Assembly: GCF_014646055.1 (NCBI RefSeq)
Contig: NZ_BMMS01000003.1
Span: 248,001 to 312,000, forward strand
DNA length: 64,000 nucleotides
From: Wenjunlia tyrosinilytica
GTDB lineage: Bacteria; Actinomycetota; Actinomycetes; Streptomycetales; Streptomycetaceae
Direction: 5' to 3'
Part shown: positions 27,249 to 35,510 of the stretch, one piece after another
Layout of the letters: each line of letters opens with the position of its first letter
Numbering within the stretch: position 1 is the first letter of the stretch
Made by a program: the position numbers and the translations under genes
Notes under the pieces: model-generated
What the model was told of the DNA's origin: nothing
Seen by the model: only the letters and a program-made list of their open reading frames with translations
Databases searched by the model: none

Positions 27249-27468
27249 CCATCACCCTCGTTCTGCCACTGTTCCCCCCACTCGCTACTTACATGTTAGG
27301 TAGCTTGCCCTGCCCAAAGGGCCTCAGATTCCCCCTCAAATCAGGACGGCTGTCTCTTCCGTTACCTCTGAATCGTTGACACCCGCTTGTCACGAGTACT
27401 TAACATGCATGCATAACAGCAGACGCCGGCTCAGGTCGCGCACGCACGAATCAGGACGGTCACGGGAG
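27249..27468 (+). promoter_or_regulatory. control region of the alpha-glucoside operon
   Basis: The region is noticeably AT-richer than its neighbours. At 27286-27303 it carries TACTTACATGTTAGGTAG, related to the CCTAACA sites near padR. TTGACA at 27376-27381 and TAACAT at 27401-27406 (19-base spacing) form a plausible promoter; ATGCATGCAT follows at 27405-27414. No LacI-type operator of the usual AglR/MalR form was seen. Confidence 0.45.
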
Positions 27469-29211
27469 ATGCTCACAGCCCCGGTCGAGGACAACCCTTC
27501 GCAGTGCCCCGCACCGGGCACCGCGGCCGGCGCCGACCGGCGCTGGTGGAGGGACGCGGTGATCTACCAGGTGTACGTCCGCAGCTTCCTGGACAGCACG
27601 GGCGACGGTGTCGGCGACCTCGCCGGGGTCCGCGTCGGTCTGCCCTACCTCAAGAAGCTCGGGGTGGACGGCATCTGGCTCAGCCCCTTCTACCCTTCCC
27701 CCAACCACGACCACGGCTACGACGTGGCCGACTACAGCGACGTCGACCCGATGTACGGGGACCTCGCCGAGTTCGGCCACCTGGTGGCGGACGCCCACCG
27801 GCTCGGCCTGAAGGTGGTCATCGACATCGTCCCCAACCACTGCTCGAGCGAGCACCCGTGGTTCCGGGCGGCGCTGGAGAGCGGCCCGGGCGGCCCGGCC
27901 CGCTCCCGCTTCCACTTCGCCGACGGGCGCGGCGAGAACGGGGAGCTGCCGCCCAACAACTGGCACGCGATGTTCGGCGGCTCCGCCTGGTCCCGGATCA
28001 CCGAGCCGGACGGCACGCCCGGCCAGTGGTACCTGCACCTGTTCACCCCCGAGCAGCCCGACCTGAACTGGCGCGAGCCGGCCGTGGGGCGCCACTTCGA
28101 CGAGGTACTGCGCTTCTGGCTCGACCGGGGCGTGGACGGCTTCCGCATCGATGTGGCCGCCGGACTGTTCAAGCACCCCGAACTGCCCGACTCCCCCGAC
28201 CCCGAGGCCGACGAGCGCAACCGGGACTCGGTCAACCCGCTGGCGTGGAACCAGCCCGAGGTGCACCAGGTCTGGCGCGACTGGCGGGCGGTGTGCGAGG
28301 AGTACACCGCTCGCGACGGGCGCGACCGGCTGCTGGTCGGCGAGGTGTCCGTGCCGACCGCGAGCCAGCAGGCCGACTATGTGCGCCCCGACGAGCTGCA
28401 CCAGGCGTTCTTCTTCCACCTGCTCAGCGCCCGCTGGGACGTCGAGGCCTTCCGGACCACCATCACCGACGCGCTGCGCGACATCGCCGGCACCGGCTCC
28501 ACGGTCACCTGGGTGCTCAACAACCACGACCAGGTCAGGACCGTGACCCGCTACGACGGGGAGTCCACCGGCCTGGGCACCGCCCGCGCCCGCGCCGCCG
28601 CCCTCCTGATGCTCGCCCTGCCCGGCGCCGCGTATGTCTACCAGGGCGAGGAACTGGGCCTGCCCGAGGTCGTCGACCTGCCCGACGAGGTCCTGACCGA
28701 CCCGATCTTCCGCAGGACCGGCAGCCGCCGCCACGTCCGCGACGGCTGCCGGGTGCCGCTGCCCTGGTCCGGCCACGCGAGCCCCTTCGGCTTCACCTCG
28801 GAGGGCAGCACCGCCCGGCCGTGGCTGCCGCAGCCGCAGTGGTTCGCCCAGCACGCCACCGACAGGGCGCTGGCCGACACCCGCTCGTTCTGGCACCTGT
28901 ACCGCGAAGGGCTGTACCTGCGGCGCAGCCTTCCGCAGCTCGGCGAGGGGGACCTGCGGTGGCTGGAGTGCCCGCCGCAGGTGCTCGCCTTCGTCCGCGG
29001 CGACGGACTGGTGTGCGCCGTCAACTTCGGCGAGCAGGCCGTCCCGGCCCCCGTCGCCGGCACCCCGCTGCTCGCCAGCGGCGACTGCGCGGCGGGGACC
29101 CTGCCCGGCAGCACCGCCGCCTGGTGGATCTGCGACCAGTTCGGTCAGCAGACCCCGCAGGCCCCCGTCCCGCAGTCCCTGCAGATCTCCACACAGCAGA
29201 ACTCCAACTGA
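27469..29211 (+). CDS. GH13 alpha-glucosidase
   Basis: The 580-residue cytoplasmic enzyme (no signal peptide) has a GH13 (beta/alpha)8 barrel: YQVYVRSFLDSTGDGVGDL, conserved region I (VIDIVPNHCS), region II with nucleophile Asp (GFRIDVAAGL), region III with acid/base Glu (LLVGEVSV) and region IV (WVLNNHDQVR). The GDGVGDLAG and QPDLNW motifs place it with oligo-alpha-glucosidases (trehalose, maltose or isomaltose type). It would split imported alpha-glucosides to glucose. ATG at 27469 has GGGAG nearby. It is first of four tightly spaced genes with binding protein and two permeases. Confidence 0.93.
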   Translation: MLTAPVEDNPSQCPAPGTAAGADRRWWRDAVIYQVYVRSFLDSTGDGVGDLAGVRVGLPYLKKLGVDGIWLSPFYPSPNHDHGYDVADYSDVDPMYGDLAEFGHLVADAHRLGLKVVIDIVPNHCSSEHPWFRAALESGPGGPARSRFHFADGRGENGELPPNNWHAMFGGSAWSRITEPDGTPGQWYLHLFTPEQPDLNWREPAVGRHFDEVLRFWLDRGVDGFRIDVAAGLFKHPELPDSPDPEADERNRDSVNPLAWNQPEVHQVWRDWRAVCEEYTARDGRDRLLVGEVSVPTASQQADYVRPDELHQAFFFHLLSARWDVEAFRTTITDALRDIAGTGSTVTWVLNNHDQVRTVTRYDGESTGLGTARARAAALLMLALPGAAYVYQGEELGLPEVVDLPDEVLTDPIFRRTGSRRHVRDGCRVPLPWSGHASPFGFTSEGSTARPWLPQPQWFAQHATDRALADTRSFWHLYREGLYLRRSLPQLGEGDLRWLECPPQVLAFVRGDGLVCAVNFGEQAVPAPVAGTPLLASGDCAAGTLPGSTAAWWICDQFGQQTPQAPVPQSLQISTQQNSN

Positions 29212-29233
29212 GCCAAACCGAAGGGAACACGCA

Positions 29234-30553
29234 ATGAGACGCATAGCGGCATCGGGCGCGGCGGTACTGAGCCTGGCACTGGCGGCGACCGCCTGTGGCG
29301 GCGACACCAAGACGGCCTCGAGCGGGAGCCAGGAGCTCAAGGGCCAGACCGTCTCCGTCGCGGGGGTCTGGACCGGTGTGGAGCAGAAGAACTTCAAGAA
29401 GGTCCTCGACGCCTTCAGCGCCAAGACCGGCGCGAGGACGACGTTCGTCTCCACCGGCGACAACGTCTCCACCGTGGTCGGCAGCAAGATCGAGGGCGGC
29501 AACGCGCCCGACGTCGTGATGGTGCCGCAGGTCGGCGTCCTCCAGCAGTTCGCCAGGAAGGGCTGGCTGGCCAAGCTGTCGGGCAAGGCGTTCAAGGCCA
29601 CCGCCGCCAACTTCGCCCCCGTGTGGTGGGACTACGGCAGCGTCGACGGTGACTTCTACGGCGTGTACTTCAAGGCCTCGCACAAGTCGACCGTCTGGTA
29701 CAGCCCGCAGGCGCTCGACCAGGCCGGGGTGACACCGCCGAAGACCTACGCGGACCTGCTCAAGGCCGGGCACACCGTGTCCGACTCGGGGCTTGCGGCC
29801 TTCTCGGTCGCGGGTGAGGCCGGATGGCCGCTCACCGACTGGTTCGAGAACATCTACCTCTCCCAGGCCGGCCCCAAGAACTACGACAAGCTGGCCGGCC
29901 ACCGCATCAAGTGGACCGACCCCACCGTCGTCAAGGCGCTGACCACCCTGGGCAAGCTCTTCCGGGACAAGGCACTGGTCGCGGGCGGCGGCGCCAAGGC
30001 CCTGCAGACCGACTTCCCCGAGTCCGTCGAGCAGGTCTTCGGCCGGCAGGCCAAGGCCGCCATGGTCTACGAAGGCGACTTCGTCGGCGCGCTGGTCGCG
30101 GACCAGTTCCACAAGACGGTGGGCCAGGACGCCAAGTTCTTCCCGTTCCCCGCGGTCGACGGCGGCAAGCCCCCGGTGGTCGGCGGCGGTGACGCGGCCG
30201 TGGTGCTCAAGGCGGGCAAGAACCGCAAGGCGGCCATGAAGTTCGTGGAGTACCTGGCCACCCCGGAGGCCGCGGCCGTGTGGGCCGAGGCCGGCGGCTA
30301 CATCTCCCCCAACCGCAAGCTCGACCCGGCCTCCTACAAGGACGACACCACCCGCAGGACCGCCGAGTCGCTGGTCAAGGCGGGCGACAGCGTGCGGTTC
30401 GACATGTCCGACCAGGCGCCGGCGGCCTTCGGCGGCACCCAGGGAGCGGGCGAGTGGAAGCTCCTCCAGGACTTCCTGCGCGACCCCTCCGACCCGGCGG
30501 CCACGGCCCGCAAGCTCGAGGACGCCGCTGCCAAGGCCTACCAGAAGGACTGA
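29234..30553 (+). CDS. alpha-glucoside ABC transporter substrate-binding lipoprotein
   Basis: This 439-residue protein starts MRRIAASGAAVLSLALAATA followed by lipobox Cys21, so it is a lipoprotein anchored outside the membrane. The body matches family 1 sugar-binding proteins (VVGSKIEGGNAPDVVMVPQ, YFKASHKSTVWYSPQALDQAG, YLATPEAAAVWAEAGGYISPN). AAGGGA stands eight bases before the ATG. It follows the glucosidase by 22 bases and precedes two permeases; an ATPase gene is absent, as usual where a shared MsiK-type ATPase energises sugar importers. Confidence 0.92.
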   Translation: MRRIAASGAAVLSLALAATACGGDTKTASSGSQELKGQTVSVAGVWTGVEQKNFKKVLDAFSAKTGARTTFVSTGDNVSTVVGSKIEGGNAPDVVMVPQVGVLQQFARKGWLAKLSGKAFKATAANFAPVWWDYGSVDGDFYGVYFKASHKSTVWYSPQALDQAGVTPPKTYADLLKAGHTVSDSGLAAFSVAGEAGWPLTDWFENIYLSQAGPKNYDKLAGHRIKWTDPTVVKALTTLGKLFRDKALVAGGGAKALQTDFPESVEQVFGRQAKAAMVYEGDFVGALVADQFHKTVGQDAKFFPFPAVDGGKPPVVGGGDAAVVLKAGKNRKAAMKFVEYLATPEAAAVWAEAGGYISPNRKLDPASYKDDTTRRTAESLVKAGDSVRFDMSDQAPAAFGGTQGAGEWKLLQDFLRDPSDPAATARKLEDAAAKAYQKD

Positions 30554-30562
30554 GTCTCCCCC

Positions 30563-31948
30563 ATGGCTGTCACCGCCCGTCACGCGCCGCCCGCGAAAGC
30601 GGGCGGCGCCCCGCCCAGCCGAAGCACCCCGTCAGGAAATCCCCGGCGCCGCGCGGCGCGGCGGCGCAGGCTCATCGCGCTGGTCTTCCTCTTCCCGGCG
30701 CTGCTGCTCCTCGGCGCCCTCGTCGCCTATCCGATCGTCTTCTCGGTCGGCCGCAGCCTCTTCGACGCCTCCGGTGACCGCTTCGTCGGCGTCGACAACT
30801 ACTCCGAGATGTTCAGCGACCCGGCGACGCTCACGGCGATCCGCAACACCGCGATCTGGGTCGTCGTCGCGCCCATGCTCCTGACCGGGCTCGGACTCGT
30901 CCTCGCCGTGCTCACCGAGAAGGTGCGCTGGGCGACCGCCTTCAAGCTGCTGATCTTCATGCCGATGGCGATCTCCTTCCTCGCCGCGGGCATCATCTTC
31001 CGCGTCGTCTACGAGCAGGACCCCGAGCGGGGTGTGCTCAACGCGGTCGCGGTCGGCGTCCACGACGCCTTCAAGGAGGGCTCGGCCTACCCGGACGCCC
31101 GGGCGCGGCTGGGCCAGGGCCTCGACCCCCGGGGCGACGGTTCCTACCGCACCGGCCCGAACCTCGCCCCCGGGCGGACCGTCTCCCTCGGACTCGTCGG
31201 CGTGCCCCCCAAGGACATCCCGGCCGAGGCCAGGCCCGCAGCCAAGGCCGCGAGCGCGTCGGCCGCCGCCCATGAGCTGCGGGGCGTGGTCTACGTCGAC
31301 TTCACTCCCGGCGGCGGGGGCAGGCCCGGAAGGGTCGACCCCAAGGAGAAGGGGCTGCCCGGTCTGACCGTGGAGGCGGTGCGCGAGGGGAAGGTCACCG
31401 CCAGGTCCACCACCGCGGCCGATGGATCGTTCCGCTTCTCCGGCCTGTCACCGGGCAGCGGCTACGCCCTCCAACTGCCCCGGAAGAACTTCGCCAAGCC
31501 GTACACCGGCATCGCCTGGCTCGGCCCCGCCCTGGTCACCCCGGCGATCATCGCCGCCTACATGTGGATCTGGACGGGCTTCGCGATGGTGCTCATCGGC
31601 GCCGGGCTCGCCGCCCTGCCCCGGGAGACGCTGGAGGCGGCACGGGTCGACGGAGCCAGTGAGTGGCAGATCTTCCGAAGGATCACCGTGCCCCTGCTCG
31701 GGCCGGTCCTCGGAGTGGTCTTTGTGACGCTGGTGATCAATGTGATGAAGGTCTTCGACCTCGTCTACATCATCGCCCCCGGCCCGGTGCAGCAGGACGC
31801 CAATGTGCTGGCCATGCAGATGTGGCTGGTCTCCTTCGGCGGCGGCAACAACCAGGGCCTGGGCAGCGCCATCGGTGTCCTGCTCCTCCTCCTGGTGGCC
31901 CCGGCCATGTTCCTCAACATCCGACGCTTCCGCAGGAGCCAGTCATGA
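30563..31948 (+). CDS. MalF-type sugar permease with an inserted beta-sandwich domain
   Basis: The 461-residue subunit is about 150 residues longer than typical relatives. Membrane helices at about 37-62, 95-115, 127-147 follow the usual MalF order up to YEQDPERGVLNAV. Then residues 160-312 form an extracytoplasmic insertion that includes a carboxypeptidase-regulatory-like or SdrD_B-like beta-sandwich at 238-306 (ELRGVVYVDFTP, GLPGLTVEAV, TTAADGSFRFSGLSPGSGYA). The protein then resumes as a normal permease, with the EAA loop (LPRETLEAARVDGASEWQIF). No ribosome-binding site is obvious. malG follows with a four-base overlap. Confidence 0.92.
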   Translation: MAVTARHAPPAKAGGAPPSRSTPSGNPRRRAARRRRLIALVFLFPALLLLGALVAYPIVFSVGRSLFDASGDRFVGVDNYSEMFSDPATLTAIRNTAIWVVVAPMLLTGLGLVLAVLTEKVRWATAFKLLIFMPMAISFLAAGIIFRVVYEQDPERGVLNAVAVGVHDAFKEGSAYPDARARLGQGLDPRGDGSYRTGPNLAPGRTVSLGLVGVPPKDIPAEARPAAKAASASAAAHELRGVVYVDFTPGGGGRPGRVDPKEKGLPGLTVEAVREGKVTARSTTAADGSFRFSGLSPGSGYALQLPRKNFAKPYTGIAWLGPALVTPAIIAAYMWIWTGFAMVLIGAGLAALPRETLEAARVDGASEWQIFRRITVPLLGPVLGVVFVTLVINVMKVFDLVYIIAPGPVQQDANVLAMQMWLVSFGGGNNQGLGSAIGVLLLLLVAPAMFLNIRRFRRSQS

Positions 31949-32859
31949 CCGCCGTCCACGGCACCGCCACCCGAGCCCGGCCGCGTCCCGTTCCGGGGCC
32001 GCGCCCGCGTCCCCGGCCGGCCGCCTGGCTGACGAAGGCCGCGAGCGGCGGCCTGGTGCGCACCGTCCTGGTCGTCGTCGCCCTGCTCTGGCTCACCCCG
32101 GCGCTGGGGCTCTTCCTCGCCTCGCTGCGCTCGGAGCAGGACAACGCCACCACCGGCTGGTGGACGGCGTTCACCCACCCGGACCAGCTCACGGTCGACA
32201 ACTACACGGCCCTGCTGAAGGACTCGGGGATCACCCAGGCGTTCTGGAACACGGTGCTGATCTCGGTGCCCGCCACGGCCGCGGTCGTCATCATCGCCGC
32301 GCTCGCCGGATACGCCTTCGCGTGGCTGGAGTTCCCCGGCCGGGACTGGATCTTCCTGACGGTCGTGGGCATGCTCGTCGTGCCGGTCCAGATCGGCCTG
32401 CTGCCCGTGGCCCGGCTCCTCGGCGGGCTCGGCCTGTTCGGCTCCATCCCGGGTGTCGTGCTCTTCCACGTCGCCTACGGACTGCCGTTCGCGATCTTCC
32501 TGCTGCGCAACTACTTCGCCGAGATCCCCCGGGAGATGCTCGAGGCGGCGCGGATGGACGGCGGCGGGGAGTGGCGGATCTTCTTCCGGCTGGTGCTTCC
32601 GCTGGGGCGGCCCGCAATCGCGTCCCTGTGCATCTTCCAGTTCCTGTGGGTGTGGAACGACATGCTGGTCGCGCTGATCTTCGCCGACAGCGAGTCGCAG
32701 CCGCTCACGGTGGCGCTGCAGTCGCAGATGCGGCAGTTCGGCAGCAACATCGGGGTGCTGGCCCCGGGGGCGTTCCTGTCGCTGATCGTGCCCGTGGTCG
32801 TGTTCTTCGCGTTCCAGCGGCACTTCGTCGAGGGGGTCATGGCCGGTTCGGTGAAGTGA
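31945..32859 (+). CDS. MalG-type sugar permease
   Basis: The 304-residue subunit has an arginine/proline-rich N-terminus, six membrane helices (first about 38-62, LVRTVLVVVALLWLTPALGL) and the EAA coupling loop IPREMLEAARMDGGGEWRIF. It forms the importer channel with the MalF-like subunit. Its ATG overlaps the malF stop (ATGA). It is the last gene of the operon and its 3' end overlaps the remnant gene on the other strand by 23 bases. Confidence 0.93.
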   Translation: MTAVHGTATRARPRPVPGPRPRPRPAAWLTKAASGGLVRTVLVVVALLWLTPALGLFLASLRSEQDNATTGWWTAFTHPDQLTVDNYTALLKDSGITQAFWNTVLISVPATAAVVIIAALAGYAFAWLEFPGRDWIFLTVVGMLVVPVQIGLLPVARLLGGLGLFGSIPGVVLFHVAYGLPFAIFLLRNYFAEIPREMLEAARMDGGGEWRIFFRLVLPLGRPAIASLCIFQFLWVWNDMLVALIFADSESQPLTVALQSQMRQFGSNIGVLAPGAFLSLIVPVVVFFAFQRHFVEGVMAGSVK

Positions 32860-33160
32860 CCGGCCGGGCGAGCCGCTCGGCGAGCAGCCGCGGCGCGCGC
32901 ACCAACGACGGGCCGTACCGGGTCGGATGGCGCCCGCTGACGAGGACCGAGGCGGTCGCCGGGAATGCCTGCGGCCCGTCGTCGGCGGTGAAGCGGTACG
33001 GCTCGTCCGGAAGCACCACGAGATCGGCGCCGGCCCCGGCCGACTCCCCCACAGCGATGCGCGGACAGCGCTCGGAGTGATCCGCGTGCACATTGTCCGC
33101 CCGAGGCGCGCCAGCACATCCCCACATCCCCCATCCCGACATCCCCGACGAGGGTGTCCG
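32837..33160 (-). pseudogene. remnant of a helical-backbone metal receptor (BtuF-like binding protein)
   Basis: Reading the minus strand from 33103, the last 88 codons give ADNVHADHSERCPRI, then DLVVLPDEPYRFTADDG and VLVSGRHPTRYGPSL, clearly the C-terminus of cobalamin/metal-receptor proteins of the BtuF type. The preceding DVLARLG of the same family lies in another frame (about 33103-33123), so one base has been lost in GGGCGG. Upstream, at 33115-33152, short duplications of GGGGATGT break the sequence further. About two thirds of the gene is missing. I see no start codon that would rescue it. Confidence 0.6.
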
Positions 33161-33270
33161 GAGTGGCGCAGCGCTCGGTGTACAGCCGCCGGACGGCGCC
33201 GGCGAGCCCGCGCTCGACCGGCTCGGCACCGCCCGGCGGCCCGTGCGAGCGCCCGGGTGCCGCCCGCGGG
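33161..33270. other. non-coding debris between the metal-receptor remnant and marR
   Basis: One minus-strand frame reads VERGLAGAVRRLYTERC and could be part of the decayed gene, but I cannot tie it to a family. No promoter or terminator is apparent. Confidence 0.4.
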
Positions 33271-33720
33271 TCAGGGCAAGCGGCACTCCATGGCGGGCCG
33301 CAGCTTGGCGAGGAGGGTGTTGAGCGTGGCCCGCTCCTCCTCGGTGAGGGTGTCCAGCGCCGCCTGGGTGGTGGTCATCTGGGCACGGATGCGGCGCATG
33401 GTCTGGGAGCCGGACTCCGTGGCGACGACGTTCTTGACCCGGCGGTCCTTCTCGTCGGGCTGGCGCCGCACGAGATCGCGGGACTCCAGCCGGTCGATGA
33501 TGCCGGTGACATTGGAGGCGTCGCACAGGAGCCGGTCGGCGAGCGCGCGCATGGACATCGGAGTGCGCAGCGATGCCAGCGCCTTGGCCTGCGCGGGGGT
33601 GAGGCCCTCGCGGGCGGCGGCGTCCGCGAAGTCTCGGTAGTAGGCGGTCATGGTGGCCGCCACGAGCTCGATGAGCTCGAGGTTTGCCTGCGGTGCCGGT
33701 GCCTGCGGGGTGGGCGTCAT
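33271..33720 (-). CDS. MarR-family transcriptional regulator
   Basis: This 149-residue regulator has the MarR winged helix: LTPAQAKALASLRTP, MRALADRLLCDASNVTGIID, RLESRDLVRRQPDEKDRRVKN (split by wing) and a C-terminal dimerisation helix (LTEEERATLNTLLAKL). It is divergent from a DHA2 efflux gene. Two TTGA-N5-TCAA elements in the 130-base gap are candidate operators, so it likely represses itself and the efflux/reductase pair until a phenolic or quinone-like ligand binds. Confidence 0.93.
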   Translation of the reverse strand: MTPTPQAPAPQANLELIELVAATMTAYYRDFADAAAREGLTPAQAKALASLRTPMSMRALADRLLCDASNVTGIIDRLESRDLVRRQPDEKDRRVKNVVATESGSQTMRRIRAQMTTTQAALDTLTEEERATLNTLLAKLRPAMECRLP

Positions 33721-33742
33721 GGGTCAAGCATACGCAAAGAAC

Positions 33743-33755
33743 TTGACTATCTCAA
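33743..33755. promoter_or_regulatory. candidate MarR operator 1
   Basis: TTGA CTATC TCAA, an inverted repeat with five-base spacer, lies 23 bases before marR and overlaps a likely promoter (TATATAG nearby). Confidence 0.5.
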
Positions 33756-33782
33756 CTATATAGGTCTACCTTGATCCCACTT

Positions 33783-33799
33783 GCTTGACAGCCTCAAGC
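33783..33799. promoter_or_regulatory. candidate MarR operator 2
   Basis: GCTTGA CAGCC TCAAGC has perfect six-base arms with the same five-base spacer. Its centre is 42 bases (four helical turns) from operator 1, so two dimers would sit on the same face of the DNA. Confidence 0.5.
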
Positions 33800-33850
33800 T
33801 TCTACCTTCTCAAGCTTTCCTCTTCTTCCTTACACGGAGCACTCCTCCTC

Positions 33851-35434
33851 ATGCCCCACGCCGATACCGCCCCCGCAGCAGGCAGGCAGCGCAGCGACAC
33901 CACCATCGTCCTGACCCTCGCGCTCGCCGCCATGGTCGTGTCGATGATGCAGACCCTGGTCGTCCCCATCCTCGGACTGATCCAGAACTCGCTCGGCACC
34001 ACCACCGCCAATGTCAGCTGGGTCACCACCGCGACTCTTCTCTCCGCCGCCGTCTTCACCCCCCTGCTCGGGCGCTTCGGCGACCAGCACGGCAAGAAGC
34101 GCACCCTTGTCGGTGTCCTCGTCGTCATGGTCATCGGCTCCCTCGTGGCCGCGACGACGCACTCCCTCCTGTGGCTGCTCGTCGGCCGGGTGCTCCAGGG
34201 CTCCGCGACCGCGATCTTCCCGCTCGCCCTCTCGGTGCTGCGTGAGGAGATCCGCCCGCAGAAGCTGCCGGGAGCGATGGCCCTGGTCAGCGGAACGCTC
34301 GCCTTCGGCAGCGGTCTGGCGCTGGTCGCCACGGGACTGCTGACCCAGGGGGACAACGCCGACTACCGGACCGTCTTCTGGTTCGCCCTCGGCCTTGCCG
34401 CCGCCGCCCTGCTGGCCGTGATCTTCCTGGTGCCCGCCGACCGCAACCGCATCGGCGGCCGCACCGACGTGCTCGGCGCGCTCACCCTGGGCGCCTTCCT
34501 CGTCCTGCTCCTGCTGCCCATCTCCCAGGGGCACGAGTGGGGCTGGTCCTCCGCCCCCACGATCGGCACCTTCGCCGGCGCCGCCGTGATGGCCGCCGTG
34601 TGGGCGTTCACGGAGAGCCGTGTGCGCGAGCCGATGGTCGACCTGAAGATGTTCGCCCACCGCCCGGTGCTGTTCACCAACGTCGCCGGACTGCTCGTCG
34701 GCTTCGCGATGTTCGCGCAGTTCATCGGTGTCTCGTACCTCGTCCAGATGCCCGACAGGCTCACCGGCTACGGCTTCAGCGCCTCCGTGCTGCGTGCCTC
34801 GGTCGAGTACCTGCTGCCCAGCACGATGGTCTCGCTCGTCGCCGCGCCCGTCGGCGGCATCCTGGTCAAGCGGTTCGGTGCCCGTGTGGTCCTGGCCATC
34901 GGCGCGGTGATCGGCACGGGCGGGTTCGCCTGGCTGACCACCTCCCACGACTCCACCGCCTCGGTGATCGGCGCGGGCATGGTCATCGGTGCCTCGATCA
35001 GCTTCGGCTACGCTGCCATGCCGGCGCTCATCGTCGCCAGCGTGCCGCACCACCAGACCGGTATCGCCAACGGGATCAACTCGATCTCCCGCTCCGTGGG
35101 CAGCTCGATCGGCAGCGCCATGATCACCACGCTGCTGGCCTCCAAGACCATCGAGGGTCTGCCGCACGGTGTGCCGCCGCTGCCCGCCGAGAGCCAGTTC
35201 AACCTCAGCTTCGACATCGCCGGAGCGGCCTTCGTCCTCGTCCTGATCGTGGCACTGTTCGGTCTGACCAAGGCGCACGCCCCGCGGATGCACCGCGTCG
35301 CCGGGGACGAGGCGGGCAACGTGGGCAAGGAGACCGAGTCCGCCACGACGGCGGAAGGCACGACCACGGCGGAGGGCGCCGCGGTGGCCACCGCGGCCGA
35401 CCGGGTCCCGCAGACCGCCGAGGCCATCGGCTGA
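33851..35434 (+). CDS. DHA2-type MFS drug efflux transporter
   Basis: The 527-residue protein has about 14 membrane helices and the MFS loop motif GRFGDQHGKKRTLVGV (motif A). It also has GRVLQGSATAIFPLALSVLR (motif B-like), and SGTLAFGSGLALVATGLL (motif C, drug:H+ antiport). A polar C-terminal tail (about 45 residues, alanine/threonine/glutamate-rich) extends into the cytoplasm. ATG at 33851 follows CACGGAG at a somewhat long distance. It is divergent from marR and followed by a quinone reductase gene; together they look like a detoxification unit. Confidence 0.92.
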   Translation: MPHADTAPAAGRQRSDTTIVLTLALAAMVVSMMQTLVVPILGLIQNSLGTTTANVSWVTTATLLSAAVFTPLLGRFGDQHGKKRTLVGVLVVMVIGSLVAATTHSLLWLLVGRVLQGSATAIFPLALSVLREEIRPQKLPGAMALVSGTLAFGSGLALVATGLLTQGDNADYRTVFWFALGLAAAALLAVIFLVPADRNRIGGRTDVLGALTLGAFLVLLLLPISQGHEWGWSSAPTIGTFAGAAVMAAVWAFTESRVREPMVDLKMFAHRPVLFTNVAGLLVGFAMFAQFIGVSYLVQMPDRLTGYGFSASVLRASVEYLLPSTMVSLVAAPVGGILVKRFGARVVLAIGAVIGTGGFAWLTTSHDSTASVIGAGMVIGASISFGYAAMPALIVASVPHHQTGIANGINSISRSVGSSIGSAMITTLLASKTIEGLPHGVPPLPAESQFNLSFDIAGAAFVLVLIVALFGLTKAHAPRMHRVAGDEAGNVGKETESATTAEGTTTAEGAAVATAADRVPQTAEAIG

Positions 35435-35510
35435 CACCCGGCGCCGGCCCATCCGCCGCCCCCACCCGCACCGCTGCCCCCACCCGCACCACCAGCCAGG
35501 AGTTCCCCAC

